From the NCBI GenBank assembly GCA_030407315.1, contig JALQPE010001976.1, positions 62,001-126,000 on the forward strand: a stretch of 64,000 nt of DNA, written 5' to 3'. Origin of the DNA: Asparagopsis taxiformis (taxonomy: Eukaryota > Rhodophyta > Florideophyceae > Bonnemaisoniales > Bonnemaisoniaceae). Each line of letters opens with the position of its first letter. Positions within the stretch are counted from its first letter, which is position 1. A program made the translations under genes and the position numbers. Shown here in pieces: positions 29,509-40,031 of the stretch. The notes beneath the pieces are model-generated. The model did no database searches. It was given only the letters and a program-made list of their open reading frames with translations, and was not told where the DNA came from.

Positions 29509-32249
29509 TCAGATATCTAAACGCTCCCAGTAGTTGACATTGAAGGGAGGCTGTAGCAACTTCTCCCTGGAAGTTCGCAGTGATAGATGGGACCGGATAG
29601 GATGCTGGTACCTCACCGAAGAACGACCCTCCGCGAATCCCATTCCTCCGTGATACACGTCCGTTCGGCATACAAGCAGGGAATACGGTGGGATGCGCAC
29701 GTTCGTCACTGGCACGCGGTACTTGTCTTTCGCTGGATGACTTAGGCACACATGGCTGAACTTGGCGATACGAATGATGAACCCATCCGCACCAGCAGCC
29801 ATCATGAAATATGATGGCGAGTTGAGAGGACCAGTTCCAGTTCCCTCACGGACGGGAACATCGGTATGCATAAGTTGCTCCTGACTACCTTCTGCGGTCA
29901 AAATCAGACGAAGACCCGTTTCTGGAAAGACCACCGCTTCTTCTCTTCCAAACCCGAGCTTCAGGTTCTCCGCACAAATCGCCTTACCTAGCTCCAGAAT
30001 CAGCTTGTTCCTGTACTGCCGCGCGCTTTCTTGCTCAAGGTCATCGCAGATGCTTTTCCGGTCCGTCTTCAATACACCAGTGCTGTCTTTCGGTCGAAGT
30101 GGTTTCCACGTGTTCTTCTGACTTGCACTCGAGCCACTTGCAGTACCTTGGAATGTGCTGGCCATCTGTGTGAATAACTCGGGCTAGTGCTGTAAGTTTC
30201 TGGTGTCCTGATTCGAAGTTTCAATATCACAGAGCGGTTCTGCGCATCTCCAGCCTGTTGTCCAGGCGTGTCTATGTCCATGCGACCACTATTGTCCAAG
30301 TTGATATCCAGACTTTGCGTATCGCCGCTTTGTTTCCTTCCCTGAGGAAGATCTTCTCTGACAATCCTTCCCGGCGAATTATCCCTGGCACGACTTTCCC
30401 GCTCTGCCCTTGAAGCTGAAAGACGTTCCTGTTCTTTTTGGAGAACAGCAAGACGTTCTGCTTCCCTCTTCTCAGCTGCTGCAAGACGCGTGGCAGGACG
30501 TTCCTGTCCTCCCTCTTTTGCTGCGGCAGGACGGTCTTCTGCTTCTTTCGGGGTGCTCAGAGGTGCCTCTTCTATTGCTTTCGTCGCGACAGCAGGAATC
30601 ACTTCTTCAGCCACCACATTTGGAGTAATTTCCTGTTCTTCCTCCACAACAGCAGAAACTTCCTGCTCTGCTTGGGCTTCGGCAGATACTCCTTCTTCTG
30701 CTTGAACAGGACCAGAAGTTTCCACAGTTTCCTTCTCTGTAGAATTATTTCCCTGTTCTGCGGCAGTAGGTGCTTCTTCGTCTTCTGCTTTGGCGCCATC
30801 AACAAGTGCTTTTTCTATTTCTCCGGGGGTCATGCGATTCCGTTCCCTCTCCTCCTCCGCTTTCGTCTCCTGCATTGCCTTTGTCCCGGTAGCATATTCC
30901 AGTTTGTCGTAAAAACTGTTTGTAAACATCCCGTTCTTGGTTCTCAGACTGCTACTGTCTACCACGTCGTCATGAAAGTCGACAAGGACGAATACAATGC
31001 GCTCTCCAATGCGATGATCATTATCCCCGACCTCCTTCGCGTTTTCTGCTGCCAAATCCGTTCGCACGAATTCCTCCATCGTTGCAGAGTTCAACCACTT
31101 GCGGACGACCTCTGCCATATCATAGATGGCCAACAGAGCCAGTAGCCAAGTGCGCATCGTGAACGGACTTCCGCTTCCGATATTTCTGACAAGTCCTCTC
31201 TTCCTCCTCATCCTTGTCCACGACGCTGTCATCTCGAGCACAAACCACTGGAACCACTCCTTATCGCGCGTCCCGCGTCCGTCCGTGCCATTGCGGAATA
31301 TTGCGTTATTGACAAGATCGAGCACGCACCCGTACATATCGGCAGAGTCAATTCGAGAAAAGTCCGGATCTCTTCCCTCGGTTCTTGCATCCTCGATTTC
31401 TCTGTTCCTATCCAAAGCATTGTAAACGCTAGGGATAGAGCTCCAGTACACGAAAGCAACGCTGTCTGTGCGATTGAACCCCTTCGCAATGTTGATGTAC
31501 TGCCTATACGAGTTCTCCGAACGGTTCCTGTCGGACGGCAGAATATAGCTCACTTCTTTCAGAATAGGAATAAGCCGGACAACAGGAAGATCCATCTGGT
31601 TGGAAAACCTGAGAAACTCTATGACCGCACACACATTGTCGGCAATGCTCACAGAAGCGACATCGTGAGTTTGTATATTGGCTTCGAGAGACAGTTTCAG
31701 AACCTCCAGCGCATCGAAAATTAGACGCCCGTTCGGCGCAATCAACTGTTGTACCCAAACCAATTCCAAGGAATCCCTGTTCTTTCCTGAGTACTTCTCC
31801 AGGCATAGTTGCAGAGCAGCTATGCGATGAGAGCCATCGATGCAGTAAAACTCGTCTCCTTCGTTATCTTCCATTTTGCAGACTGTAATCATAGTTCCAG
31901 TGGTAGAGAAACCTCTATCCATGAAAATGCTGGCCAGTTCGTTTACACGACCCGGTCGCACCAAACGGGAGGTCACTGTCGGAAATTTCACTTTGCGAGG
32001 ATCAACTTGCACTTTAGAAGAGCTGTACTGAGCAATAGTGATGCTTTTCTCTTCAGCAGAAGGAGAATTGCTCTTCTCCGCTGTAGTATTCATGATACTA
32101 TTGTCTCCCATTGTAATCCCTGCAATCTCAGTTCGTTCAATCGGTTCTCTGTTCAAATGTTGTGTAGACGATGAAATCCACAATTGTGGTACCTCCGAGT
32201 GCGCTTCCCGTCTCTCAGCTTCCTCTCTTATACTGTCCGGACAAGACAT
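29509..32249 (-). pseudogene. Second ParB-dioxygenase-like gene of E1, frameshifted and internally deleted
   Basis: The first frame (30069-32249, ATG at 32249) carries the ParB-like motif YCIDGSHRIAAL (DGSHR at 138-142), the shared helical region (SIADNVCAVIEF, AKGFNRTDSVAFVYWSSIP) and a Glu/Ala-rich, coiled-coil-like linker. It then runs out of frame. The second frame (29509-30165) resumes at the sequence that aligns with HELFGHF and carries HTD (MHTDVPV), SYFMMAAGADGF, IPPYSLLVCRTDVYHGG and IRSHLSL. The roughly 100 residues that should precede it in the family (SRMKYY through the FAVKKALLENLG-like segment) are missing, so this is a deletion plus frameshift rather than a simple indel. An intron at the join cannot be fully excluded. 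Confidence 0.75.
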
Positions 32250-33880
32250 TCCCTACCTACGTTCAGTCCTGATGAACCTTACGCTGCACCCGCTCAGCAC
32301 CTCTGACTCTACCTGATCCTGATACCTCCACAAAGCGTTTAGCCCTTTCCATCAATCTACACCTAATAGTATGTACCTCTAGCGCATATAATGCAATCGA
32401 ACCCGTTTACCTCACCACGTCAATTATCATTCATATTCCAACAACCTATTTCATCCACACTCTCCACCTCGCTTCTTCTTCCGTACCATTGATTCCTATC
32501 AATCGATTCTACGTGAGTTTTATACATTTACTACGATCCACCTCTCCTACAAGTCTGAAAAATTCATTTCTACACTAACTTTTGCTACTCACAAATGAAC
32601 GGTTCCCGTGCAGGCCACTGCTTGAATTTCTTCCTATTGGCGTACTCGGCTGCAAAGGATTCATAGACTATTTAAACGGTGATCATATAAATGGTTTTCA
32701 ATGTGCTCCAATGGACAATACACCAAAGAACATCAATATGAATTCATTTCAACTACCTATTCACTACTGCGATTCAGTTTTCTTGCATACCAAATCTCAT
32801 TGCGTTCCTACCCTAGTCGATTCAAAATGCTTCCTCTTCGTCAGTTGATCAATATTCCTTATTCCTTACAACGAGCAGGTCCTCTGGACATCCTAAAGTT
32901 GGTTACTTAACCTTAACTATCGATGAATTTGCTGTAATGAAACGTTTTCTTACAGCAAAGTCATCGTTACGATGACTTTGCTGTAAGAAAAGAAAACATT
33001 ACAGCAGCCATGATTTCTTTACCGGGTAAAAAAATTGTGGCCGCTGTAATGAAACGTTTTCTTACAGCAAAGTCATCGTTACGATGACTTTGCTGTAAGA
33101 AAAGAAAACATTACAGTAGCCATGATTTCTTTACCGGGTAAAAAATTGTGGCCGCTGTAATGAAACGTTTTCTTACAGCAAAGTCATCGTAACGATGACT
33201 TTGCTGTAAGAAAGCAAATCATTACAGCGGCCACAATTTTTTTACCCGGTAAAATTTCTTGCTGATTTTTTACCCGGTAAAAAATTCTTCGGCCACTGCA
33301 AGGAAACGGTTCCTTACAGCAAAGTCATCGTTACGATGACTTTGCTGTAAGAAAGCAAATCATTACAGCTGCCACGATTTTTTTACCCGGTAAAACATTC
33401 TTGGCCACTGTAATGGAAACGTTTTCTTACAGCAAAGTCATCGTAACGATGACTTTGCTGTAAGCATACCTCCCTCCATCCTCTCAGATCCTCTCCCCAC
33501 TACTTTGCACCAATCCACCACCGCCCTAGAGTGTACAATTCATATGTGATGCATCTGGTTATTCATTTTATTCTTCCCTAAAAATCATGCAGCCCTCGGT
33601 GGAAATCCGTCTCGCCTACATAGTGCATATATCTCTCCACCCTCCAGCAGTCCGGGTCCGTGCCTTACCTCCCTCATGTTCTCATCATATTCGCATACAC
33701 TCCCATTGCAATAGTGCATACCAAACACCTCAGTGACTCCCTCACTCATCTCCACAATTACTGTTCGTCGCCTCTCTTCGACCTTGAACACTCCTTCATC
33801 AGTTTTTTGCAAACCCAGGCAAACTCCATAAGCTGTACCTTGCTCATCTCTCGCACTCTCGTTCCTCAGGATAAAGAACG
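32250..33880. other. Intergenic region of E1 upstream of the second dioxygenase-like gene
   Basis: About 1.6 kb between the 5' end of the second dioxygenase-like gene and the 3' end of the transposase gene. AT-rich sequence to about 32920 is followed by the palindrome array at 32930-33467. The short frames here have no protein-like features. Confidence 0.5.
32930..33467. repeat. E1 palindrome array, block 5 (longest)
   Basis: Five copies of the 37-bp palindrome separated by GCGGCCACAATTTTT-type spacers containing TTTACC(C/G)GGTAAA palindromes. It has the same architecture as blocks 1-4. Confidence 0.92.
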
Positions 33881-36800
33881 CTAGAACAATAAAAACCGCG
33901 GTTCATAATTAATTCTTCCCCGCATTATCTCTGATGTGAGACGAGACGCCGGGTACAGAATCGCTTGTGAAGTTGCACCATCCTCACATTTCATCTGTTC
34001 AGGGCAAACAGCATGGATGATAGCTCCTGATTCTAGAGAGCCAGACCTCTGCACTGTTTTCCTTCCCCACTCTGTCGTAGTGCTTCTAGAAACTCTTCTC
34101 ACCCATTCGGCATACTTTCCACACCCGCTTGTTCCGCTTCCGTACCTTTCGGTAAAGAACCGTTTGAAAACACCTACAGCACCCTCTGCCATATCACATT
34201 TTCCATTCATGTACTCCTTGACCTCGTCAATAGATATACCTCCATGCCCTCTCCACGTCACAATTTCACCATCCGCCGACAATATCTTTCCTCGACGCTG
34301 GGAGAGAAGCTGGAGAACCGGTTCCTGGAAGCAGTTTTTCACTACCTCGTCTTCCACATCTATTTCTCTCCCTAGCTCCTGTGAAAGAACGTTGACCATT
34401 TGAGAGCATTCGGACGAGGACCAATGTTGTGGCTCCATGCCGATTTCGCGCAAAACAATGGCCACTCTCGTCTGCCAGTCATCCGCAAGAACTAATTCCA
34501 GCGCTGAAAGCTGTTCGCTTTGGTGATTGGACATTCTCACACCTTTCTTCAGCGGCTGATGCATCCGTTCGAATATAAGCTCCTGCACGTGCTTCACAGA
34601 GCCGTAGGCAGGAAGCGTATGAACACAAAACTCGACAAGACGATGAACATTAGGCTTGTCCAAATGTGCTCCTGCTCCCTTCACTTTCCGACAATACTCA
34701 TTCAACGTCTCCACGTAGTCTACAGTTCTTCCCAGAATGTATTCATTCCTGCCACCTTCTCCGTCAGCCGTCTCTACTTCATGGGGACCGTCTTTCCACC
34801 ATACGGGCATGAAACTAATACACGAAACCAGCTTCTGAAACATCACTACTAGTTTGACGGCCCCATCAAATTTTTCACGATGACCTTCCCCTTTCCCATC
34901 CATCATTCGAGCTGCGTTTTCGAATGCCATAGGTGCTATCAGAAGCACACTGAATATGTCACTCATGTTCATGGAAAGCAGATTGTTGGTTCCAAATAAA
35001 CGGTTCTGCCTTCCCATCCTGAACTTCTTCAGAGCGCCCAGAATTTGCAATTCAGCTACCTCTCGAATTCGTGGGCTGGCAGCTGAAATACAAGCGTTCA
35101 GTACATCTTGTGCCAGTCCAGACAATAGATGGTCAGGTGCTATCACTGCGGAACGGTACGGGTCAAAAATTGCTGGGACAACTGAAACTCCGTTTTCCGT
35201 CTTCGGTACTTCTTCCTGCACTGCTTCCAAGGAAGTGCTCAGGACATGAAATGGTAAATCTTCCCCTTCTTCTGCAGCCAGTCCGAGAGTGCGAAGCTGG
35301 GTTTCTGTGGCATCCTTACGTGTCGATGCATTCCGATACTTGCTCCTGGCATGCGTCGATGTTTGCCCGTTCACTACCGAAGTGTATGCATTCTTCGTGC
35401 CACCAGTACTGCTCAGGTCATATTTGCGGAAACTGCAGATGTGGCACGGAGAGTTTGATGTGTGTCCAAGAACATCCAGGGTATGTGAAACTGCAGGATA
35501 GTCTCCAATGCTCCCCACTGGGTCTAGAAATACCACAATATCTTCTCCCTCTGCATTTTTCGTTGGGAAACCCTCTGTGCTTCCTCGCACTATATCTTGA
35601 ACGATATATCGCAATACACAATTTGTGGACACTCCCGGAGGTGGCAAACCAATCACTCGAACCGCTTGGTAGCTTCCCCTTTTCCGAGGCGGTAGATTGA
35701 GAGGTAACATATAGCATCCACCAAAACTTCCCTTCCTGCTTGTGAATGGTTCAAAGTCATCCGTGTAAAGGAGAAATCGGTAAACAAAGTAGTTTCGACC
35801 ATCCTCCAGCTTTCCCCAACATGGTGCATCTTCTCGCGGAGACGCTGGGTGCCATTGCGACCTGTGGTCTCCGAAACCATCCGAGAACACCCCTGAAACA
35901 CGAATTTCTTCATAGTTGGGGCTTCCTAGTCTATCGGGCGGGTTTCTGGCTTCAGCAAAGCTCGCGCCCGGTGAAAAGCAAAGTAACATGGTGGATGCTT
36001 CTCCGACCTGCTCTTTCAAATACCTGTTCACCAATACGACGTGTGGAACAATATCACCCTCTTCCATTCCAATTGGTAATAGAACGGTTATCACGTCCCC
36101 AGCTCGTGTTCCTTTTCCCTTGGCTCCTGCTCCGATTACACATTGCGATATCGCTCGCAGAGCATGCTGCCTCTCCCATTCCAATAGATGTGACATTCGC
36201 GGCTGCAGATATTTTTCGACATGCACATCATGCTCACCGTCGTGTCGAGCCTCATAGGTAACTATGGTCCTAGCATGAAGTTCCCACAACGACGTAACCG
36301 CCACTCTTCTCCTCTTCGGTTTCCCACCATCTCTGTCATTCTTCCTGAACCCTTTTGCTCTTTCGATGACGGCAACCTGACGAGCTCCTGGATGACATCG
36401 GATTCGAATTGCTGTTCCATCAGGTACATAAATGTGCTTCAAACCCTTTTTCCCATCGCTGTCAATGGGAACAACTGCTGTGCGAACGAATGGGTCGCTC
36501 AAAACACCCCTCCTGCACTTTGCAATGAACGAATCTTCAATGCTGCACTCTGCGGTTGATTTTTCTCCTTCCGAGCTTCGATTGTTCGCATCACTGCGGA
36601 ATGCTTTAAAGATTGGTCGAGTCTGGACATCTTTCAGAGCCCATGTGCTTGGGAGTACAATACGAACTTTCGCCATTCCTCCACAATTGTCTCTGTCATC
36701 TGTTGTTCCACGGGTTCCTACTGCACCTCGATGCTGTGCAGCTCTTGCTCCGCTCTTTCGAAGGTCTATCGGAAACTCGATGTCACAGCTCTTTGCATAG

Positions 36801-37387
36801 CAATGTTTCCTCAAGAATGGTAGTATCTTCTGTCGCATCACAGAGTCCGACGGGACGTGCTCACTTGGATCTCTGCGGAAATTCATTCCGAACAGGGTAC
36901 CTTCATAGTGGGCTCTTGTCATTCTTTGAGTTCCACTCAGCTGAAGAGCCCCATACATCGCAGGCCATTGTAGTAATGCCTTGAAATCACCACATGCTTC
37001 ATCCCCAGCATTTCGGTCTATCGGGCCTCCAGTTGAAATGGAATCAGAACCTCGTCCGGTTGCTTCTTCCGATTCCATTAGCGTGCTCGATGCTACGTAG
37101 ATGTCACTTCCAGCTTCATCGTTGTTGCTGTACACATCAATACAACCTTCTATTGTGTCACCCATAGGGATTGGGGACTCCAATAGGTCATCTGTGGTAC
37201 ACTCACGTCGTAGCTCATTACCTCTCGGGATTTCTTTGTTCATGCAGGCTGCATCACTGCTGCGGATTTCTCCCTGCAGTTTCCCAGGAAGCTGTTTACT
37301 GGGACTGGCCACATTGAGTGAATCGAATCTCGCCTTTGTCCTACGACTTGTGGTTTTCTTTCGAATAGGAGTCCGTCTCGGAGCCAT
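33881..37387 (-). CDS. CACTA-type (TNP2-like) transposase (1168 aa)
   Basis: ATG at 37387. A basic N-terminus (APRRTPIRKKTTSRRTK) is followed by an acidic region. The catalytic core resembles the TNP2/Transposase_21 family: LYTDDFEPF (about 540-548) then MLPLNLPPRKR, matching the DGFNPF...LPP pattern; VVFLDPVGSIGDYPA (about 618-632) followed by GHTSNSPCHIC (a C-x2-C at 648-651); and KPNVHRLVEFCV with LPAYGSVKHVQELIFERMHQ (about 911-944). The frame is uninterrupted. It excises and reinserts the element by cutting at the CACTA ends; the termini at 14146 and 40031 agree with the family. It lies next to the R end. The exact catalytic triad was not aligned. Confidence 0.88.
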   Translation of the reverse strand: MAPRRTPIRKKTTSRRTKARFDSLNVASPSKQLPGKLQGEIRSSDAACMNKEIPRGNELRRECTTDDLLESPIPMGDTIEGCIDVYSNNDEAGSDIYVASSTLMESEEATGRGSDSISTGGPIDRNAGDEACGDFKALLQWPAMYGALQLSGTQRMTRAHYEGTLFGMNFRRDPSEHVPSDSVMRQKILPFLRKHCYAKSCDIEFPIDLRKSGARAAQHRGAVGTRGTTDDRDNCGGMAKVRIVLPSTWALKDVQTRPIFKAFRSDANNRSSEGEKSTAECSIEDSFIAKCRRGVLSDPFVRTAVVPIDSDGKKGLKHIYVPDGTAIRIRCHPGARQVAVIERAKGFRKNDRDGGKPKRRRVAVTSLWELHARTIVTYEARHDGEHDVHVEKYLQPRMSHLLEWERQHALRAISQCVIGAGAKGKGTRAGDVITVLLPIGMEEGDIVPHVVLVNRYLKEQVGEASTMLLCFSPGASFAEARNPPDRLGSPNYEEIRVSGVFSDGFGDHRSQWHPASPREDAPCWGKLEDGRNYFVYRFLLYTDDFEPFTSRKGSFGGCYMLPLNLPPRKRGSYQAVRVIGLPPPGVSTNCVLRYIVQDIVRGSTEGFPTKNAEGEDIVVFLDPVGSIGDYPAVSHTLDVLGHTSNSPCHICSFRKYDLSSTGGTKNAYTSVVNGQTSTHARSKYRNASTRKDATETQLRTLGLAAEEGEDLPFHVLSTSLEAVQEEVPKTENGVSVVPAIFDPYRSAVIAPDHLLSGLAQDVLNACISAASPRIREVAELQILGALKKFRMGRQNRLFGTNNLLSMNMSDIFSVLLIAPMAFENAARMMDGKGEGHREKFDGAVKLVVMFQKLVSCISFMPVWWKDGPHEVETADGEGGRNEYILGRTVDYVETLNEYCRKVKGAGAHLDKPNVHRLVEFCVHTLPAYGSVKHVQELIFERMHQPLKKGVRMSNHQSEQLSALELVLADDWQTRVAIVLREIGMEPQHWSSSECSQMVNVLSQELGREIDVEDEVVKNCFQEPVLQLLSQRRGKILSADGEIVTWRGHGGISIDEVKEYMNGKCDMAEGAVGVFKRFFTERYGSGTSGCGKYAEWVRRVSRSTTTEWGRKTVQRSGSLESGAIIHAVCPEQMKCEDGATSQAILYPASRLTSEIMRGRINYEPRFLLF

Positions 37388-39190
37388 CTTGATGTTTTTG
37401 TTCTTTTCTTCTTCGCTCAGTTTTGTGGCATAGAATACAACTCTAAACTTCTATGACATGACTACTATCTCAATACAGTACTACTACTTTTAACCGTTAC
37501 GAAACCTTTCCAGGCTTTCATTCGATCCAATGAACTGGTTCACCACAATGCTTTGCCCTATGCTCATTGCTTTATGCACATTGATTGCTATTTCATCCGG
37601 ACTCAACATCGTTTTGCTATCTTGTATCGCATCCCCTAACCACAAACCCAGCCAAGATGTATCCATTTCCGGAAAACGGCCGTTTATTTCGCAGTGATGC
37701 TCTAGGCACTAATACTGAATCTGATTTTCTCATACACGTACTTCCTACTCGTATACTCTACCATTTTCGGCCCTATTTACAAGTTGAAAGCACAATCTCT
37801 CGTTGAATCGTACTCGGTGTGATATCTTAAATTAGCATAAATTTATATATTGCAATGCAGATTCACTGCTCGCTTGCAACATGAAAATTATAAAATTTCT
37901 CCCACACTGCTGTTTCCTAGCCGCCCACATCCACGTGGCCCGCTTTGACTGCCTGCCAAGTGTGCTCAGAGCATGCAATGACGTCATCGATATATACCGT
38001 CCAAATCATCACTGGAAGCGCGGACTCCTCGTCCAGGAAAGTGCGCCATTTTTCCTACTCCTCGCCTCCCCCTTTCCAGTAGGCCCCATATGCTAGTGTT
38101 TTTCCTATATTTCTGTAGTGATGACGTCATTATAGACTTGAGAAGGCGGTAGAAGATACAATAATTTTGCGCCTGTTCTGCCAGGTCATGTGCTTCAAAG
38201 CGTAATTCGCACCCTAGGTATCGTTTTTCTGGGCCTCCCATCGCACCGCTCCGTTTCAAATTCATCCCTCTATTGTTCTCCTACACGTCATTTCCGCCCG
38301 CAGAGTGCTACTTAAACAACAGATTCTGGAAATCCCTGTTTCCATCTTCGTATCCGTCGGAAACAAAACAACAACTCTGGCTGTGGAAGCAGTACAGATC
38401 ATCTATACTGCTTCCAAAGCGTAAGTTGTAGATCATCAATACTGCTTCCAAAGCCAAAGTTGTTGCTTTGTCTCCGACGGATATGAACCATGATGGTACG
38501 TTTCCACAACTCACGCCACTAACCCAGTTTTCTATTCGTTTTCTCTTTCTCAGGTTTCCAGTCGGTGAGTGTTCCACTTCTACTTTCATTTATCTTTCTC
38601 TCTTACCACTTCTCCACTACTTTTCTTTTCTGCCTGTGAGTACATATCTCAATTTGGGATGCAATGGTATTTGTTAAGGTACGTTAGTCTCCTAATCACC
38701 ATCAATTTCCCTCTCCAATTCAACGTCACTAACTTGTTTCCTTTCTCTACATCATTTTTTCTTCTTCTCTTCATTTCCTAGCTTATTCATGCAACTCAAT
38801 CAGTTGATAGATTTCTAGACTTTTCTAGTAGTTTTAGTTTTACTCGTCGGAATAGTGTTAGTTGTAGTAGCATTTTTAACATAGGGATTGTTTATTCTCA
38901 ATGTAGCCTGCGCAAATAAACAAATCCAGAGTGAAGCTTCCCATATCGCACCCTCTTAGATTGCTACCTATCCTACCGCGTATACCTCTCGCTAGCTCAT
39001 AGTCACTACGAAATAAAAATTCCTAGCCGTACTATTCTGTCCATTCCCATATGAATACCGTCCATGCCCCATCCTCATAGCGCTAGAACTGCCTTCCTCT
39101 ACCCCAGAAAGATGCCCACGACAGCGTGACGCTCCATCTCATCCACCACTCCCAGACACCGAATTTTACTATATCAGGACACTACTTTTA
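37388..39190. repeat. E1 right subterminal region, duplicated in inverted form in E2
   Basis: From about 37490 to 39190 the sequence matches the reverse complement of about 41640-43260, with point changes and small indels. It includes a hairpin at about 38347-38490 (arms TATCCGTCGGA... and ...TCCGACGGATA, with an internal duplicated GCAGTA/TACTGC motif). No convincing gene is present; it serves as untranslated leader and subterminal DNA of the transposase gene. Confidence 0.75.
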
Positions 39191-39690
39191 CTGTCTCCAG
39201 GTGCTGCCCAGGGCAGCACGAAATACTGTCTCCAGGTGCTGCCCAGGGCAGCACGAAATACTGTCTCCAGGTGCTGCCCAGGGCAGCACGAAATACTGTC
39301 TACAGGTGCTGCCCAGGGCAGCACGAAATACTGTCTCCAGGTGCTGCCCAGGGCAGCACGAAATACTGTCTACAGGTGCTGCCCAGGGCAGCACAAAGTA
39401 CTGTCTACAGGTGCTGCCCAGGGCAGCACGAAATACTGTCTACAGGTGCTGCCCAGGGCAGCACAAAGTACTGTCTACAGGTACTGCCCAGGACAAGGAA
39501 AATCACTGTCTCCAGGTATTGCCCAGGACAGTGAAAATCACTGTCTCCAGGTACTGCCCAGGACAGTGAAAATCACTGTCTCCAGGTACTGCCCAGGACA
39601 GTGAAAATCACTGTCTCCAGGTACTGCCCAGGACAGTGAAAATCACTGTCTCCAGGTACTGCCCAGGACAGTGCACCGTGTTGGTTCCAT
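39191..39690. repeat. Subterminal tandem array of E1 R end (35- and 34-bp units)
   Basis: Starting at 39191, about nine direct copies of a 35-bp unit (CTGTCTCCAGGTGCTGCCC then AGGGCAGCACGAAATA) pass into about six copies of a related 34-bp unit (CTGTCTCCAGGTACTGCCC with AGGACAGTG). Each unit contains an inverted pair, GTGCTGCCC/GGGCAGCAC. The open frames through it on both strands are repeat artefacts. E2 has the same array with fewer copies (about 41440-41650). Confidence 0.93.
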
Positions 39691-40031
39691 CTATTGTCCC
39701 AGGCAGCGTATTTCACTATCCGGCCATGTTGCCTTGGCCAATACAAAACACTATCCGCCAACACTGCCCAGTACAGTAAATTACATCATATCCAACTATT
39801 GAATAAATCATTAATTTTTACTGTCTCCATTCACTGCCTCAGACAGTACTGTGAGACAGTGTTTTTTACTGTCTGCAGACAGTGTTCCGTACTGTCTGCC
39901 AGACAGTGCAAATCACTGTCTCCAAGTGTGGCATTAATTTTCATTTGCCGCATAGTGATTTTTACTGTCTCAGACAGTAAAAATCACTGTCTCGCAGTAC
40001 TGTCTGAGGCCCCCTTTTCAACACCGTAGTG
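39691..40031. repeat. E1 right terminus (type R end)
   Basis: Subterminal ACAGTAAAAATCACTGTCTC-like motifs lead to the terminus CCCCCTTTTCAACACCGTAGTG, ending at 40031. It is near-identical, inverted, to 41092-41440. Confidence 0.9.

Larger units (their letters stand above)
14146..40031. mobile_element. E1: putatively autonomous 25.9-kb CACTA transposon carrying an epigenetic-type gene set
   Basis: It starts CACTACGGTGTTGAGAATG at 14146 and ends TCAACACCGTAGTG at 40031, so the outer 14 bases are perfect inverted repeats. Both ends are followed inward by many ACAGTAAAA-TTTTACTGTC motifs, the subterminal repeats expected of CACTA elements. A TNP2-like transposase (33881-37387) is intact. Cargo, in order: orphan coiled-coil protein, Tudor-like protein, ParB-methyltransferase-SET, ParB-dioxygenase, broken ParB-dioxygenase. 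The 3-bp flanks (CAA and CGT) do not match, so no target-site duplication supports this pairing. Rearrangement after insertion is possible. Confidence 0.8.

Noticed and set aside
34956..37433. Plus-strand frames across the transposase gene
   Set aside because: They are antisense shadows of an intact 1168-codon gene with family motifs.
39126..39604. Several long overlapping frames encoding repeated QVLPRAA-type peptides
   Set aside because: They are produced by the 35/34-bp tandem array, are open on both strands and have no protein features.
39191..39690. CRISPR-like array
   Set aside because: The units are contiguous direct repeats without unique spacers, inside a eukaryotic CACTA end.
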